From DASXZH01 sp036502005 (GTDB lineage: Bacteria > Armatimonadota > Fimbriimonadia > Fimbriimonadales > Fimbriimonadaceae), in contig DASXZH010000013.1 in NCBI GenBank assembly GCA_036502005.1, positions 1 to 41,215 of the forward strand: 41,215 nt of DNA, read 5' to 3'. Made by a program: the position numbers and the translations under genes. Positions 7,017-15,902 of the stretch are shown piece after piece. Position 1 is the stretch's first letter. Every line of letters starts with the position of its first letter. The notes under the pieces were generated by a model, which saw only the letters and a program-made list of their open reading frames with translations, was not told where the DNA came from and made no database searches.

Positions 7017-9053
7017 CTACTTTGAATGCCACATATCTTCGGCTTTCGGCATGTTTAGGGTCTGGCCCGCAACTCCCCATTTGAGCTCAAGATCCGCCCC
7101 GCCGGTGGCGTTATACCAATCGATGGTGATGCTGTGCTTGCCCTTGGCAAGGGGAGCGGAACCGGTCTTCAACGTTGAACTGTGAAGGCCGTCGTTATCA
7201 ACGACCGGTTTGCCGTCGATATAAAGCATGGAGCCGTCATCGGACGTCAATCCGAAGACATAAACTTCGTCAGCAGGAACGTCGATGTAGCCTGTATAAT
7301 GCCGTCCAACATGCTCTTCCGCAACCCCGCCTTTCATCGGGAAATCCAGTTTGGTCGCCACAAAAGACTTGCTTGCGGTTAAGGTGGCGAAGTCGGGCAT
7401 TTTAGCCCAGTCTCCTTGAAACTCCTGGCAGCTAAGACCCGCTTCAAGGTCGTTTACGTCCATCGCAGGCTGAGGCGTAACCTTTTGAAACTCCTGCGAG
7501 GCCGTGGACGTCACCTTGGTGTCGCCATGGAAAGCGGCCGCCTTGATGGTGGTCGTGTCACTAATCGTGATCGGGCCGGAATAGAGAGTTGAAGTGTTGG
7601 TTGGGTCCGAGCCATCGGTCGTGTAGCGGATGTCTTGGCCGTTCCCGCCCGTCAGGGAGACTGGAAGAGAGCTAACCAGAATGGCCGACGGCGAAGAGAT
7701 CTTCGGCGTTTTGTAAACGATTGGCGCGCCCTCGACGGTGAGAACAACGGTCGAACTGACCTTGTCGGGCGCGTTCTCCGGAACGTCGATCACGATATCC
7801 GATCCAACCCGCTGGCAGTTAAGAGCTGCCCCGGTAGCCATAAGTTTCGCTCCATCGGGCGTATTGCCGATACTCGGCACGACTAATTTGCCATCGGTCG
7901 GCCAATCGAAAACATGGAGAAACAGAGTGGTTGTCGAGCCATTCTCACGAGTCGTCGATCGGCCCCAAGGAAGATCCTCGAACACCGAAGCTTTCGTGTC
8001 GTAAATGGCGTCGCCATTTACCTTCATGTAGGCGCCGATCGCTTTAAGCCGAGCGATCGCTTCAGGCGGGAATTCGCCAGAAGCTTCAGGTCCGATATTT
8101 AGAAGATAGTTGCCGCCCTTGCTGGCGATATCGATGATGTTGTGGATCAGCGTCGTGCTCGACTTCCAATCCTTGTCGTAGGCGTTGTAACCCCAATGGT
8201 CGTTCATCGTCATGCAGGTTTCCCAGTCGACATTTCCGAGACCAGTTGGAGGAATAAACTGCTCTGGGGTAGAGAAATCCCCTACCTGCTTAAGCGGCGC
8301 TTCGGTCACTTCTGTGTTGCCGCCGCGCTCTACCGAAACGCGGTTATTTACAATAACGTTCGGCTGAAGCTTTCGACAGAGGTCATAAAGCGCTTTTCCG
8401 TCCTTGGCATTCCAGGTCGCTTCCCACTCGCCATCGAACCACATCACTCCGATGGGACCATAATTGGTGAGCAATTCTGTAACCTGATCGCGCAGATGTT
8501 GAACATATCGCCTAAAGTTGGCACCATCGACGGGCCGGTCTTTCACTTCCCAAGTTCGTCTGGGCAGGTAGTCCGGCTCGTGCCAGTCCATGATCGAGTG
8601 GTACCAACACATCTTGAGGCCGTATTTCTTGCAGGCGGCCGCCATCTGCTTCATGATGTCCTTCTTGTAAGGCGTGTTCGTGATGTCCCAGTTGGTGTAC
8701 TGGGAATCGAAAAGGCAGAAGCCATCGTGGTGCTTGGTTGTGATGACGACATATTTCATGCCCGCATCCTTCGCCATCTTCACGATGTTGTCGGCATTGA
8801 ATTTGACCGGATCGAACTCCTTTTGGAATTTTTCATACTCCTTAACTGGAATGTGAGCCTCTTCCCTGATCCACTCGCCATAGTTGGTTTTATCGCCCCA
8901 TTTGCCGGCCGGAATCGCATACAGGCCAAAGTGGATGAACATGCCAAGGCGCGCCTCCCGCCACCATTGCATTCGCTGATCGTTATTTGGTGTGGTCTGG
9001 GCTACGGCGCAGTAGGCAAAGGAAAAGAGAAGCGAAATCAAAATCCAACGCAT
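7017..9053 (-). CDS. Secreted alpha-L-fucosidase (GH29) with chitobiase-like and PA14 domains
   Basis: 678 aa. Signal peptide 1-19 (ending CAVAQ). GH29 catalytic barrel ~25-340 with MFIHFGLY (38-45), TKHHDGF (106-112) and the nucleophile in VMWFDGEWE (Asp207). A beta-sandwich ~350-450 follows, then a chitobiase/hexosaminidase C-terminal-type domain ~455-525 (RYTTDGSDPT), and a PA14 sugar-binding domain ~535-675 (HYTGYIDVPADEVYVFGLTSDDG). It releases terminal alpha-L-fucose from glycans outside the cytoplasm. The extra C-terminal modules probably bind carbohydrate. The stop codon lies 12 nt before the proposed PAP2 start, so the two may be co-transcribed. Confidence 0.9.
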   Translation of the reverse strand: MRWILISLLFSFAYCAVAQTTPNNDQRMQWWREARLGMFIHFGLYAIPAGKWGDKTNYGEWIREEAHIPVKEYEKFQKEFDPVKFNADNIVKMAKDAGMKYVVITTKHHDGFCLFDSQYTNWDITNTPYKKDIMKQMAAACKKYGLKMCWYHSIMDWHEPDYLPRRTWEVKDRPVDGANFRRYVQHLRDQVTELLTNYGPIGVMWFDGEWEATWNAKDGKALYDLCRKLQPNVIVNNRVSVERGGNTEVTEAPLKQVGDFSTPEQFIPPTGLGNVDWETCMTMNDHWGYNAYDKDWKSSTTLIHNIIDIASKGGNYLLNIGPEASGEFPPEAIARLKAIGAYMKVNGDAIYDTKASVFEDLPWGRSTTRENGSTTTLFLHVFDWPTDGKLVVPSIGNTPDGAKLMATGAALNCQRVGSDIVIDVPENAPDKVSSTVVLTVEGAPIVYKTPKISSPSAILVSSLPVSLTGGNGQDIRYTTDGSDPTNTSTLYSGPITISDTTTIKAAAFHGDTKVTSTASQEFQKVTPQPAMDVNDLEAGLSCQEFQGDWAKMPDFATLTASKSFVATKLDFPMKGGVAEEHVGRHYTGYIDVPADEVYVFGLTSDDGSMLYIDGKPVVDNDGLHSSTLKTGSAPLAKGKHSITIDWYNATGGADLELKWGVAGQTLNMPKAEDMWHSK

Positions 9054-9109
9054 ACATGTATTTAACCCGCTGAATCCGACCGCGAGCCGGATACGTACCT
9101 ATAACTGCA

Positions 9110-9888
9110 TTGAAAAGGTTGCTTCTTGCGGTTTTTCTATTTATCTCGTGCTGGTCAGCGGCAAGCGGCCAAAGCCCGTATTCTGCTCCAGACTTTCCCA
9201 GCGGTTCTGTCAAATCGGTCGCCGGCCCATTTATTCTGCTAGCTCTCATATTTGGCGCAGCTTTGATATTTGGCTTCGGCGCAGAGGTTTTTCACGGATC
9301 TACAGCGCCCTTTCCTCTTGCAATATAGGCGCGCTTAAAGCCGACTACTCGCTGAACCTTGTTTGTTTACTGTTGAAAAGGCCCGAATACTATCTCCCTC
9401 GACTTCGCCACATAAACAGTTCCTTAGATTTTGCCGTTGAAGCCGGTCGGGAAAGCGCGCTGATCCAGTTGAGGAACGTTTTTGAGCAGCCCGATCTGAT
9501 CAAGTTCCTTTCCTCTCCGGTTAGCCATTCCACCCATCCGGATTTGCTTGATCAGTCTGCCGAAAAGAGTTTGCAAAGGCTCAGGTCAACAGTCGAGGGA
9601 TTGCTCGATGGCAAGGTTGTAGAGGATGATCTCGGCCACGACAACTGTTGCCTCATTTGCTTTTTGTGCTCTACCCAAGAATGGTCCGTTTTGCAGACAG
9701 AGTCCAACACAGAGGGACATCAATCTCTGTTGGAGATGTTTGAGCAGCCGATGAATAGCGACGAGTTTCTTGATTTGTTGATGTTTCCCCGTTCAGGCCG
9801 CTTTCTTTCGGCAAGGGAGGGCCGCAACGTGTTCGACCAAATCAGAGCTCTTGCTCTGCAGGAGATCGCAGCTAAACCTTATCATTGA
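9110..9888 (+). CDS. Unknown membrane protein, probably split by a 1-nt frameshift
   Basis: From TTG 9110 one frame encodes a signal peptide (MKRLLLAVFLFISCWSAASG) and a transmembrane helix (GPFILLALIFGAALIFGFGAEVF), then stops at 9326-9328. A second frame, open to 9888, encodes a plausible soluble domain (ADYSLNLVCLLLKRPEYYLP ... LRSTVEGLLDGKVVEDDLGH) with a Cys cluster NCCLICFLC. Upstream of ~9290 this second frame is Arg-rich and looks like a shadow. Adding one T to the T-run at 9288-9292 joins the two as ...GAEVFSRIYSAL. I read this as one gene of ~259 aa. Function unknown; two separate small genes is the alternative. Confidence 0.45.
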
Positions 9889-9922
9889 CGCTTGCGCCGC
9901 GCCGGGCATCTTGGTCGTAGAA

Positions 9923-10228
9923 ATGCATTGCATGAGCGCGCTTGCGGACGAAATGGCCAGGCTTCTCTGGTGGTATTTGCTTTGGGTCATGCGCCGCCCG
10001 TGGATGAAGCGCCTCCAACGCCGCTGGCTTGGCTGGGTTCGGGAAAGCCGACGCCAAGGCGCGATGAAAGCTGTTAAAAGCCAAAACAAGCTGGCCCGAA
10101 GGTGGGGCTACAAGACCTTGCGCGTTACCATGAACGTGCTACTGGCGAGCGTGCTCGTCACCGTTTTCTATCTTTTGACGCTGAATCTATACGATTCGGG
10201 CGCCTTTCAGGTGCCGGCACATGGGTGA
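9923..10228 (+). CDS. Small single-pass membrane protein, unknown
   Basis: 101 aa from ATG 9923. Amphipathic, very basic first half (VMRRPWMKRLQRRWLGWVRE), then a transmembrane helix (VLLASVLVTVFYLLTLNLY). It follows the frameshifted gene by 34 nt on the same strand and may be its operon partner. In-frame starts upstream to 9851 exist; no clear ribosome-binding site decides between them. No family recognised. Confidence 0.45.
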   Translation: MHCMSALADEMARLLWWYLLWVMRRPWMKRLQRRWLGWVRESRRQGAMKAVKSQNKLARRWGYKTLRVTMNVLLASVLVTVFYLLTLNLYDSGAFQVPAHG

Positions 10229-10345
10229 AGAGTCGAAAGTCGAAAGTCGAAAGTCATAGCTTTGAGGTAGAAGTTAAAGGTCGATAGTCGATAGTTGATA
10301 GTCGATAGCTTTAGCTCACTCGCGGACTTCCCCAATCGAAAATCC
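10229..10345. repeat. Degenerate short tandem repeat (GTCGAAA / GTCGATA type)
   Basis: Three copies of AGTCGAAA are followed by several AGTCGATA units, filling the gap between the small membrane protein and murB. A related GTCGAAGGTCGAAGG run occurs at 14874-14900. There are no regularly spaced unique spacers, so this is not a CRISPR. Confidence 0.65.
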
Positions 10346-10364
10346 CGTGATCGAGATTCGAGAA

Positions 10365-11342
10365 TCACACGGGTCCCGCGTCCATTTCAAACTGGCTCCA
10401 GTCACCCAAATACAGAACCTCTTCCTCGATCCGCACATTAAACCGGTCGAAGACCGTTTTCTTCGCCAGCATCGCCAACCGCCGGATATCGGCCGCCGAA
10501 GCACCCGCCACGTTAACAATAAAGTTGGCATGCTTACGGGCGAACATGGCCCCGCCGAGCCGAAATCCCATCAGGCCGGACTTCTCGATCAAATACCCAG
10601 ATGGAACCACCCCCGCCGCCCGCAAAGCGGGAGCGAGGTTATCCAGTCCATCCGCCAAAACCGGGTCGTTCACGTTCTTGAAAAAGCTTCCCGCACTGGC
10701 AGGCGGCGGCTGCTTGGAAATTCGCTGCCGCTGGTATTCCCGCGCCTCGTCGTAGATCTTTTTCAGCTTCCCCTTGGGCAGCTTCATCTTCACCCGCAAG
10801 AGCGCACACTGGGGCGGATTAGGACGACGGAGTAGAGAATCCCGATACGAAAACTCCATAAACGAGGGCTCGACCCACTTTCGCTCACCCTTAAAAACCA
10901 CTTCGATTCCGATCAAGAACTCCGAAACGCAGCTTCGATAAGCGCCCGCGTTACTCACCAGAGCCCCGCCAAGCGTGCCAGGAATCCCAACTCCGAACTC
11001 CATTCCCCGAAGACCCGCCTGCGCCGTTTTAATCACCAACTCCTGAAATCCACAGCCAGACTCTGCGACGACTTCCCCGCTCGACAGAACCTCGATCTTG
11101 GTAGCCCGGTTCAACACTACCAAGCCCGGAACCCCATCATCAGATGGCAGCACGTTGCTGCCCCAACCTAGAATAGTCATATTGAGGCCCTGGGTTTGGG
11201 CGTGCAAGCTGATTTCAGCCAATTCTTCCACGTTGGATGCAGCCGCGAAAAGCTCCGCGTTTCCGCCCGCCTTCAAAGTCGTGTAGGGCCGAATCGAAAC
11301 ATCCTTGGCAAAGGTGAAGGCGGTTTGAGCGGGGCTCGCCAC
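10365..11342 (-). CDS. murB: UDP-N-acetylenolpyruvoylglucosamine reductase
   Basis: 325 aa, FAD enzyme that reduces UDP-GlcNAc-enolpyruvate to UDP-MurNAc in peptidoglycan synthesis. Seen: FAD-binding TLKAGGNAE (22-30) and GWGSNVL (59-65), GIPGTLGGALVSNAGAY (119-135), YRDS (167-170), the proton-donor Ser219 in AGSFFKN, and the late Glu in IEEEVLYLG (~308). SAGSFFKN with a short loop suggests the type II form. Start GTG 11342 shares its first base with the last base of the tsaB stop (TAGTG), so translation is coupled. Last gene of the 14840-10365 operon. Confidence 0.95.
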   Translation of the reverse strand: MASPAQTAFTFAKDVSIRPYTTLKAGGNAELFAAASNVEELAEISLHAQTQGLNMTILGWGSNVLPSDDGVPGLVVLNRATKIEVLSSGEVVAESGCGFQELVIKTAQAGLRGMEFGVGIPGTLGGALVSNAGAYRSCVSEFLIGIEVVFKGERKWVEPSFMEFSYRDSLLRRPNPPQCALLRVKMKLPKGKLKKIYDEAREYQRQRISKQPPPASAGSFFKNVNDPVLADGLDNLAPALRAAGVVPSGYLIEKSGLMGFRLGGAMFARKHANFIVNVAGASAADIRRLAMLAKKTVFDRFNVRIEEEVLYLGDWSQFEMDAGPV

Positions 11343-11911
11343 TATGCACCCTCCCTTCGGTAGGCGATTTTCGGCGTGGAAATGCTCGGTTCAATCAGGT
11401 ATTCGGGCAACAGCAACTCGGGCTTCATCGGCTTGATCTTTTTTATTAGAGACGAAACCCGAGCTGCGTCCGGATAAGTTTGTTCGGCAAAAGCCGGCCC
11501 ATAGCCAACCAACTTACCGGACGGCAGCTCATTCACACGAACAACTTCAGAACTCAAACGCCTCACGAAGTATTCGCCTTTCTTACTGGGAAAAGCCACC
11601 GTATCCTCAGCAGAAATCAAATCGAAAGCAGATACCCCGGCCACCGGTTTGCTGTTCACGAAGCCAAAGGACTTTGACAAGGTGACCCCGACCCGACAGC
11701 CGATAAAACTGCCCGGTCCCACATTCGCCACAAACAGATTCACTTCGCTCAATTTCAAATCTAAAGCAATCAAGCCGCGATCAAGCATTTCAATGCTTAT
11801 GCCACTGGCGTTTTGCATCGTCTCGGCTTGCTCCGAAAAAAGCACCGAGCCCGCTTGGTCCAGTATGGCAACCGAACAAAACGGGCTCGAACAGCTAAAG
11901 CAGACAGTCAA
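11342..11911 (-). CDS. tsaB: TsaB, partner in tRNA t6A37 biosynthesis
   Basis: 189 aa, ASKHA-fold protein that forms the TsaB-TsaD complex for threonylcarbamoyladenosine at tRNA position 37. Diagnostic features are the N-terminal SSPFCSVAIL strand and LFVANVGPGSFIGCRVGVTLSKSFGF. Start TTG 11911 overlaps the upstream stop as TTGA (4 nt) and gives the expected first beta strand; the longer frame to 11998 is Arg-rich and is a shadow. The GPGSFTGLR consensus appears here as GPGSFIGCR. It is slightly shorter than usual TsaB. tsaD and tsaE are not in the window. Confidence 0.85.
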   Translation of the reverse strand: MTVCFSCSSPFCSVAILDQAGSVLFSEQAETMQNASGISIEMLDRGLIALDLKLSEVNLFVANVGPGSFIGCRVGVTLSKSFGFVNSKPVAGVSAFDLISAEDTVAFPSKKGEYFVRRLSSEVVRVNELPSGKLVGYGPAFAEQTYPDAARVSSLIKKIKPMKPELLLPEYLIEPSISTPKIAYRREGA

Positions 11912-13122
11912 GGAGTGGTGTCGAGGTGCAGAACGTCGACCAAGCTCTCCAGCGCTTTTCGATCTTTGCCGTTGGCGCTCGGGTCGTTGCTCATCCACGT
12001 CATCACCCAGTAATCGTCCCCGTTCACGCCGGCTGCCTCAAAGCTGAAGATGGGCTTTGACGCATCGGCGGTACCTCGGCGGAAGATCCAATCGACCTGA
12101 GCCAACCCGCGGTTGGGGAACGGTCCCTTCTCTTCGCGCTTGATCACCTTTTTAAACTTCGCCAAGTCTTCGCCCGAAGACCGCATCAGGACCTTGGCCG
12201 GGTTTTCAGAATCCAGATCATTGGCTACAATCACCTTCACCGAGCCATTTAATTCAGGCGACGTTAAAGTCAATGTTCCATCGGAATTCTTAACCGATTT
12301 CCAGCCTGATAAACCTCGAAGGTAGACCTTTTTGCCGCCGCTGGTAGCGTCGCCAATCGTTGTTCCCTTTATCAGAGGGAGCGCTTTGGGCACCGGTGCA
12401 GTCCAAATCTCCCTATGGAATGTGCCAGGAGCCATATCTCTCGCCGTTAGCTTGCGGTTCGGGTCTTCGGCGGAGGGAAGCTGGCCATCGGTGGTCCTTA
12501 CCGAAGGCAGAACCTGCCGCCACTCGTAATCGGCTTTATCGAAGTTGTCGGGCGAGGCGGAGAGCCTAAAAATAAGCTTGCGCGGGGTCGCGCTGTACAT
12601 CAAGCCGGTTTCCGTGATCGTATCGAGCCCTTTATCTTTCGCCTCGATCTTGGTCATCAGGAGCGGTACGCCGAGAATTTCTTCCGACCACTGCCGAACG
12701 ATCGTTCGGTTCATTTTCTGGTTGATATCACGTTGAACGGTCTGCCAAGTGTCCTCATCCTGGTTAAAGGTGGCCGCGAATATCTCCAAAACCCCTTTCT
12801 CAGCCGCACCGGGAATCGGAATCAGAAATCGGGTTGTGCTGTCGTATTTTGCAGGCCGCCAAGACTTAGGATCGGTAATAACGATTTTCGTGTTGTTCTT
12901 GACCTTAACTCTTGAAATCTTCCAATCTTTCGGATGGTCAAAAGCGAGCCCAAGTTCATCATTCACGTAAGTGGCAGTGGTGCTTACGGGCGCCTTATCT
13001 TTCGTGGCGGGCGCGGTGACCGACGCAGGAGTTTGCGTGGTATCGCCTTTTTGCTGAGGCACTGGCTGCGAGTTTGGAGTCTGCGCCAAGACTGTTATAA
13101 GTGCTACGGTAGCTAAATTCAT
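11908..13122 (-). CDS. Secreted protein with two PsbP-like repeats, unknown function
   Basis: 404 aa. Short hydrophobic signal (MNLATVALITVLAQ), a Thr/Pro/Gln-rich linker to ~50, then two domains of similar build: YVNDELGLAFDHPKDWKISR ... (55-200) and ~225-400 (VYLRGLSGWKSVKNSDG ... PIFSFEAAGVNGDDYWVMTWMS). The hydrophobic-Pro-Asp-Trp pattern resembles PsbP/Mog1-like sheets of exported proteins; this is a fold-level guess. ATG 13122 overlaps the kinase stop (ATGA), and its own stop overlaps tsaB (TTGA). It may feed a signal to the upstream kinase, but that rests on position only. Confidence 0.65.
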   Translation of the reverse strand: MNLATVALITVLAQTPNSQPVPQQKGDTTQTPASVTAPATKDKAPVSTTATYVNDELGLAFDHPKDWKISRVKVKNNTKIVITDPKSWRPAKYDSTTRFLIPIPGAAEKGVLEIFAATFNQDEDTWQTVQRDINQKMNRTIVRQWSEEILGVPLLMTKIEAKDKGLDTITETGLMYSATPRKLIFRLSASPDNFDKADYEWRQVLPSVRTTDGQLPSAEDPNRKLTARDMAPGTFHREIWTAPVPKALPLIKGTTIGDATSGGKKVYLRGLSGWKSVKNSDGTLTLTSPELNGSVKVIVANDLDSENPAKVLMRSSGEDLAKFKKVIKREEKGPFPNRGLAQVDWIFRRGTADASKPIFSFEAAGVNGDDYWVMTWMSNDPSANGKDRKALESLVDVLHLDTTP

Positions 13123-14840
13123 TTATTCCCCGTTTTAGAACGTTCGAGAAGTGGCAATAGGATCACAAACTTGGCTCCCTCGCCATGTTGCCCACCTTCA
13201 TAGATACCGCCTCCATGGGCGTCTACGATCCCTTTCACGATCGAAAGGCCCAGTCCCATGCCCTTTACGCGGCTGCTAAAAAAAGGTTGAAAAATATTCT
13301 TTTTTAGTTCCGGATCGACCCCTGGTCCCGAATCCGACACATCGATTGTTGCATAACTCCGGCCCTTTGGAAGCCCGGCTGCGCGGATGTCCTCGAGGGT
13401 TGCCATCCTTGTCGCAACTTCCACTCCCCCAGTTTCTACGTGATTAAAAGCGTTTTCTATCAACTCGCTTACCGCACGCCTTAATCTCCTTTCGTCGATC
13501 TCCATCTCCGGAAGTTCCGGGCTAAGATTTACAGTGAGAGTAAGCGCGCTGCGGTGGGGCCGCATCTCGTCCGCCGTTTCTTTTACGAGTGCGTTAACAT
13601 CCGCAAGCTCCTTTCGCACGGAAGTCGCGGTGAGAAAATCGCGAAAATCCTGAAGTATCTCCTCTATGCGATGAACCCCGATCTTTAGGTGCTCGAAGGT
13701 TTCCTTGAGGGCCTCGTGGGAGATCTCATCCGCTTCCAGAATGTAACCGAGCTCATTTACGTCGCCGCGCAGGGCGAACATTCGGTTGCCGATCATATGC
13801 GAGCTGCGCGCGCTCAATTCGCCCCAGGCGGCCATGCGTTCAGATTGCATCATCCGCTCCAGCGCCTGAATGCTTGAGAGAACGCTGGCCATATGCTCGC
13901 CAACCGCCATCAGCACGCGCTGGTCGCTTTCCGTGAACCGGGTGTCCAAGAACGGGTTTTCGGTCACCCTCCTGATGGCCCTAATCACCCCGATCGGGGT
14001 TCTTCTGGCCAGAATGGGCACGGCTAGGAAACTGGCTATCTGCTCACTTGGAAATTCCACATGCCGGCCCCGCCATCTCGGGTCCTCGGCCGGGTTGTTA
14101 AGGAGCATCGGCAATCCCGTTTCCGCCACCCAGCCCGTGCAGCCATCTCCTCGTTTGTATTTGATCTGGCCGATCTGGTCCTTCAGCACGCCCACCGAAC
14201 CGCGCAAAACAAACATTTCCGTTTTCGGGTCCAGCAAGAAAACGCTGAAAGCCTGGAACCGCAGCACGTCGCTTGCGACCCTGATGATCCCCTCTATGAG
14301 ATCTTCTTCATTCCAGGCGTTATCCAGCGCGTTGGATATCTGAATGAGCGCTTCTTCCCGGGTGAGCGCCTCCTGCCGATCGACCACGTTCGCCATAAGA
14401 AGGGCGATATTTTGGCAAAGCTGCTCGGCTTCGTCGTCGTAGGCGTTTTCTTTGTCCGATTCGACGTTCAGCACGGCTCGGATCCTTCCGTGGCGATCCC
14501 TCACTGGGATCGCCATTTCGCTGATCGTGCTTGCAAAGATCTGGCGATATTTCGGTTCGTGGCGTACGTTTCCGGTTTTGAAACTGCTCCCAGTCGCGCC
14601 GACATAGCCGACAATGCCCTGGTTGGTGCTGACCTCGACTTTTAGGTTTTCGGGGGCCTTATCGCCCCATTCTTTTCCAACGCCATGGGAAAGCTCCAGG
14701 CAGCCGAGTTCATCGTTGGCCCTGGCTAATAGGGCGTTGCGGCTGGAGGTTAGCTCCAGCGCGGCTCGGGTGAGCTTGTCCAGCGCAACATCGGCATCTT
14801 GCTCATAGGCGGCTATGGCTAATAGCTCGGGGAAGGTCAC
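13119..14840 (-). CDS. Soluble GAF-GAF sensor histidine kinase
   Basis: 573 aa with no membrane segments. Two GAF domains (~15-155 with GIVGYVGATGSSFKTGNV, and ~165-325 with GCTGWVAETGLPMLLNN), a dimerisation/phosphoacceptor helix with His348 in SSHMIGNRMFALRG, and an HATPase_c domain (~430-565) with N box LIENAFNHVE, G1 DSGPGVDP, F box FQPFFSS and G2 GMGLGLSIVKG. The H box differs from the usual HEIxNPL form. There is no receiver domain or response regulator nearby. Start GTG 14840. First gene of the operon with a secreted protein, tsaB and murB, an unusual pairing with essential genes. Confidence 0.85.
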   Translation of the reverse strand: MTFPELLAIAAYEQDADVALDKLTRAALELTSSRNALLARANDELGCLELSHGVGKEWGDKAPENLKVEVSTNQGIVGYVGATGSSFKTGNVRHEPKYRQIFASTISEMAIPVRDRHGRIRAVLNVESDKENAYDDEAEQLCQNIALLMANVVDRQEALTREEALIQISNALDNAWNEEDLIEGIIRVASDVLRFQAFSVFLLDPKTEMFVLRGSVGVLKDQIGQIKYKRGDGCTGWVAETGLPMLLNNPAEDPRWRGRHVEFPSEQIASFLAVPILARRTPIGVIRAIRRVTENPFLDTRFTESDQRVLMAVGEHMASVLSSIQALERMMQSERMAAWGELSARSSHMIGNRMFALRGDVNELGYILEADEISHEALKETFEHLKIGVHRIEEILQDFRDFLTATSVRKELADVNALVKETADEMRPHRSALTLTVNLSPELPEMEIDERRLRRAVSELIENAFNHVETGGVEVATRMATLEDIRAAGLPKGRSYATIDVSDSGPGVDPELKKNIFQPFFSSRVKGMGLGLSIVKGIVDAHGGGIYEGGQHGEGAKFVILLPLLERSKTGNK

Positions 14841-14929
14841 TTACTTAGTATGGAAGAACTGGACATAGGCGAGTCGAAAGTCGAAGGTCGAAGGTCGAAA
14901 GCCAAGGCCGTAAAGCGATGCCCGAAGGG

Positions 14930-15056
14930 CTCTGGAGTGCGGGAGCTTGCTCCAGCTTAAATCAGGCAGCTTGCTGCCGCGAAAGTTGTCGAAGCTTGAC
15001 GGAAGCAAGCTTGCTATTTTGGGCGGGAGCAAGCTCCACGCACTCCACAGCTTCGC
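14930..15056. repeat. MITE-like three-hairpin repeat, family A copy 1
   Basis: Contains GGAGCTTGCTCC (14942-14953), GGCAGCTTGCTGCC (14965-14978), a GCAAGCTTGC palindrome (15004-15013) and GGAGCAAGCTCC (15026-15037). The outer arms CTCTGGAGTGCG (left) and CGCACTCCACAG (right) pair. A related hairpin, CGGGAGCAATCTCCCG, follows near 15096-15111. Together with a GTCGAAG run at 14874-14900 it fills the 332-nt gap between the kinase and CPBP genes. Confidence 0.75.
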
Positions 15057-15172
15057 ATTCGTCGCAACAAGCAAACGCTGCTTATCTATTCTTGGCGGGA
15101 GCAATCTCCCGCGCTCGACAACCTCGCACCGTTCCACGGGCGGAATAGGTCATAACCAAAGAAGAAAGCGAA

Positions 15173-15902
15173 ATGCAGAACCAAGACCTAGCCCAACCAA
15201 CGCTCGCCTTCCTCAAAAGACTGGGCCGCGCGGCCGTAAGAAACCAGCTTGCCGTCGAATTCGCGATTGTTCTCGCGCTGTTCTATTTTCCGCCACTTTA
15301 TTCGGCCGTTATCGCTTTTTTCAGGACGTACACGCTTCCAGTGGCGCCCGGCAAAGAAATAAGCCGAATGGCTGAATTCTTTGGAATGACGACTTTGCTC
15401 GCCTACTTCGTTTGGAGCGGAAACGAGCCATTTTCGAAGTTCGGAGTGGTTAAGTTCAAGCTAAGTGATATTAGCTGGGGCATCGTGATTTTCGGTGCCA
15501 ACTATCTCCTGGCATTTCTCTTCAAGCCGATTATATTGGCTCTCGATCACGTTCCCGGCGCCCGCACGTCATTTGCTGTTCACGGAGACTTGCCGCTTTG
15601 GGAAGCGCCCCTAGTCTTTCTGGCCGGAGCATTATTTGAAGAAGCCCTCTGGCGGTCCTATTCTTTTAACCGCTTAAAAGATCTAGGGCTGAAACCGTGG
15701 CCGGCAATCCTGATCAGCTCTGCTCTCTTCAGTTCCTATCACATTTATCAAGGCTGGAACTCCCTGCCGATTATGTTCGCAACAGGCGTGATTTTCGGGT
15801 TCTACTTTTATAAATCAGGGGTTGTGGCCGCTCGTCATTGGCCACGCAGGCTATAATCTTTTTCTCTATCTGATGTATCAGTGGCCGGTGAGCCATGGTT
15901 GA
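15173..15902 (+). CDS. CPBP-family intramembrane metalloprotease, apparent 1-nt frameshift near the end
   Basis: Multi-pass CPBP (Abi/Rce1-like) protein. Motif 1 FEEALWRSYSF carries the catalytic EExxxR; motif 2 SSALFSSYHIYQG carries the histidine. As read, the frame ends at 15856 with the odd tail VAARHWPRRL. Removing one G from the GGGG at 15817-15820 gives YKSGLWPLVIGHAGYNLFLYLMYQWPVSHG and a stop at 15900-15902, the usual CPBP motif 4 context. The neighbouring paralogue has RIWPLVFAQAG at the same place. This is either a sequencing error or a recent mutation. AAGAAG precedes ATG 15173. Its corrected stop overlaps the next gene by 8 nt. Confidence 0.8.

Noticed and set aside
8142..9065. 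Long plus-strand open frame (307 codons) opposite the fucosidase gene
   Set aside because: It is antisense to the clearly conserved GH29 domain, shows no motif, and reflects codon bias of the real gene.
10229..10345. GTCGAAA/GTCGATA repeats as a possible CRISPR array
   Set aside because: Units are 7-8 nt, contiguous and degenerate, with no spacers of constant length and no cas genes; the Cas4-like nuclease at 1398 is far away and linked to a transposase.
11912..11998. Upstream extension of tsaB to an ATG at 11998
   Set aside because: The added residues are Arg/Gln-rich and overlap the end of the preceding gene; TTG 11911 gives the proper TsaB first strand and a 4-nt overlap.
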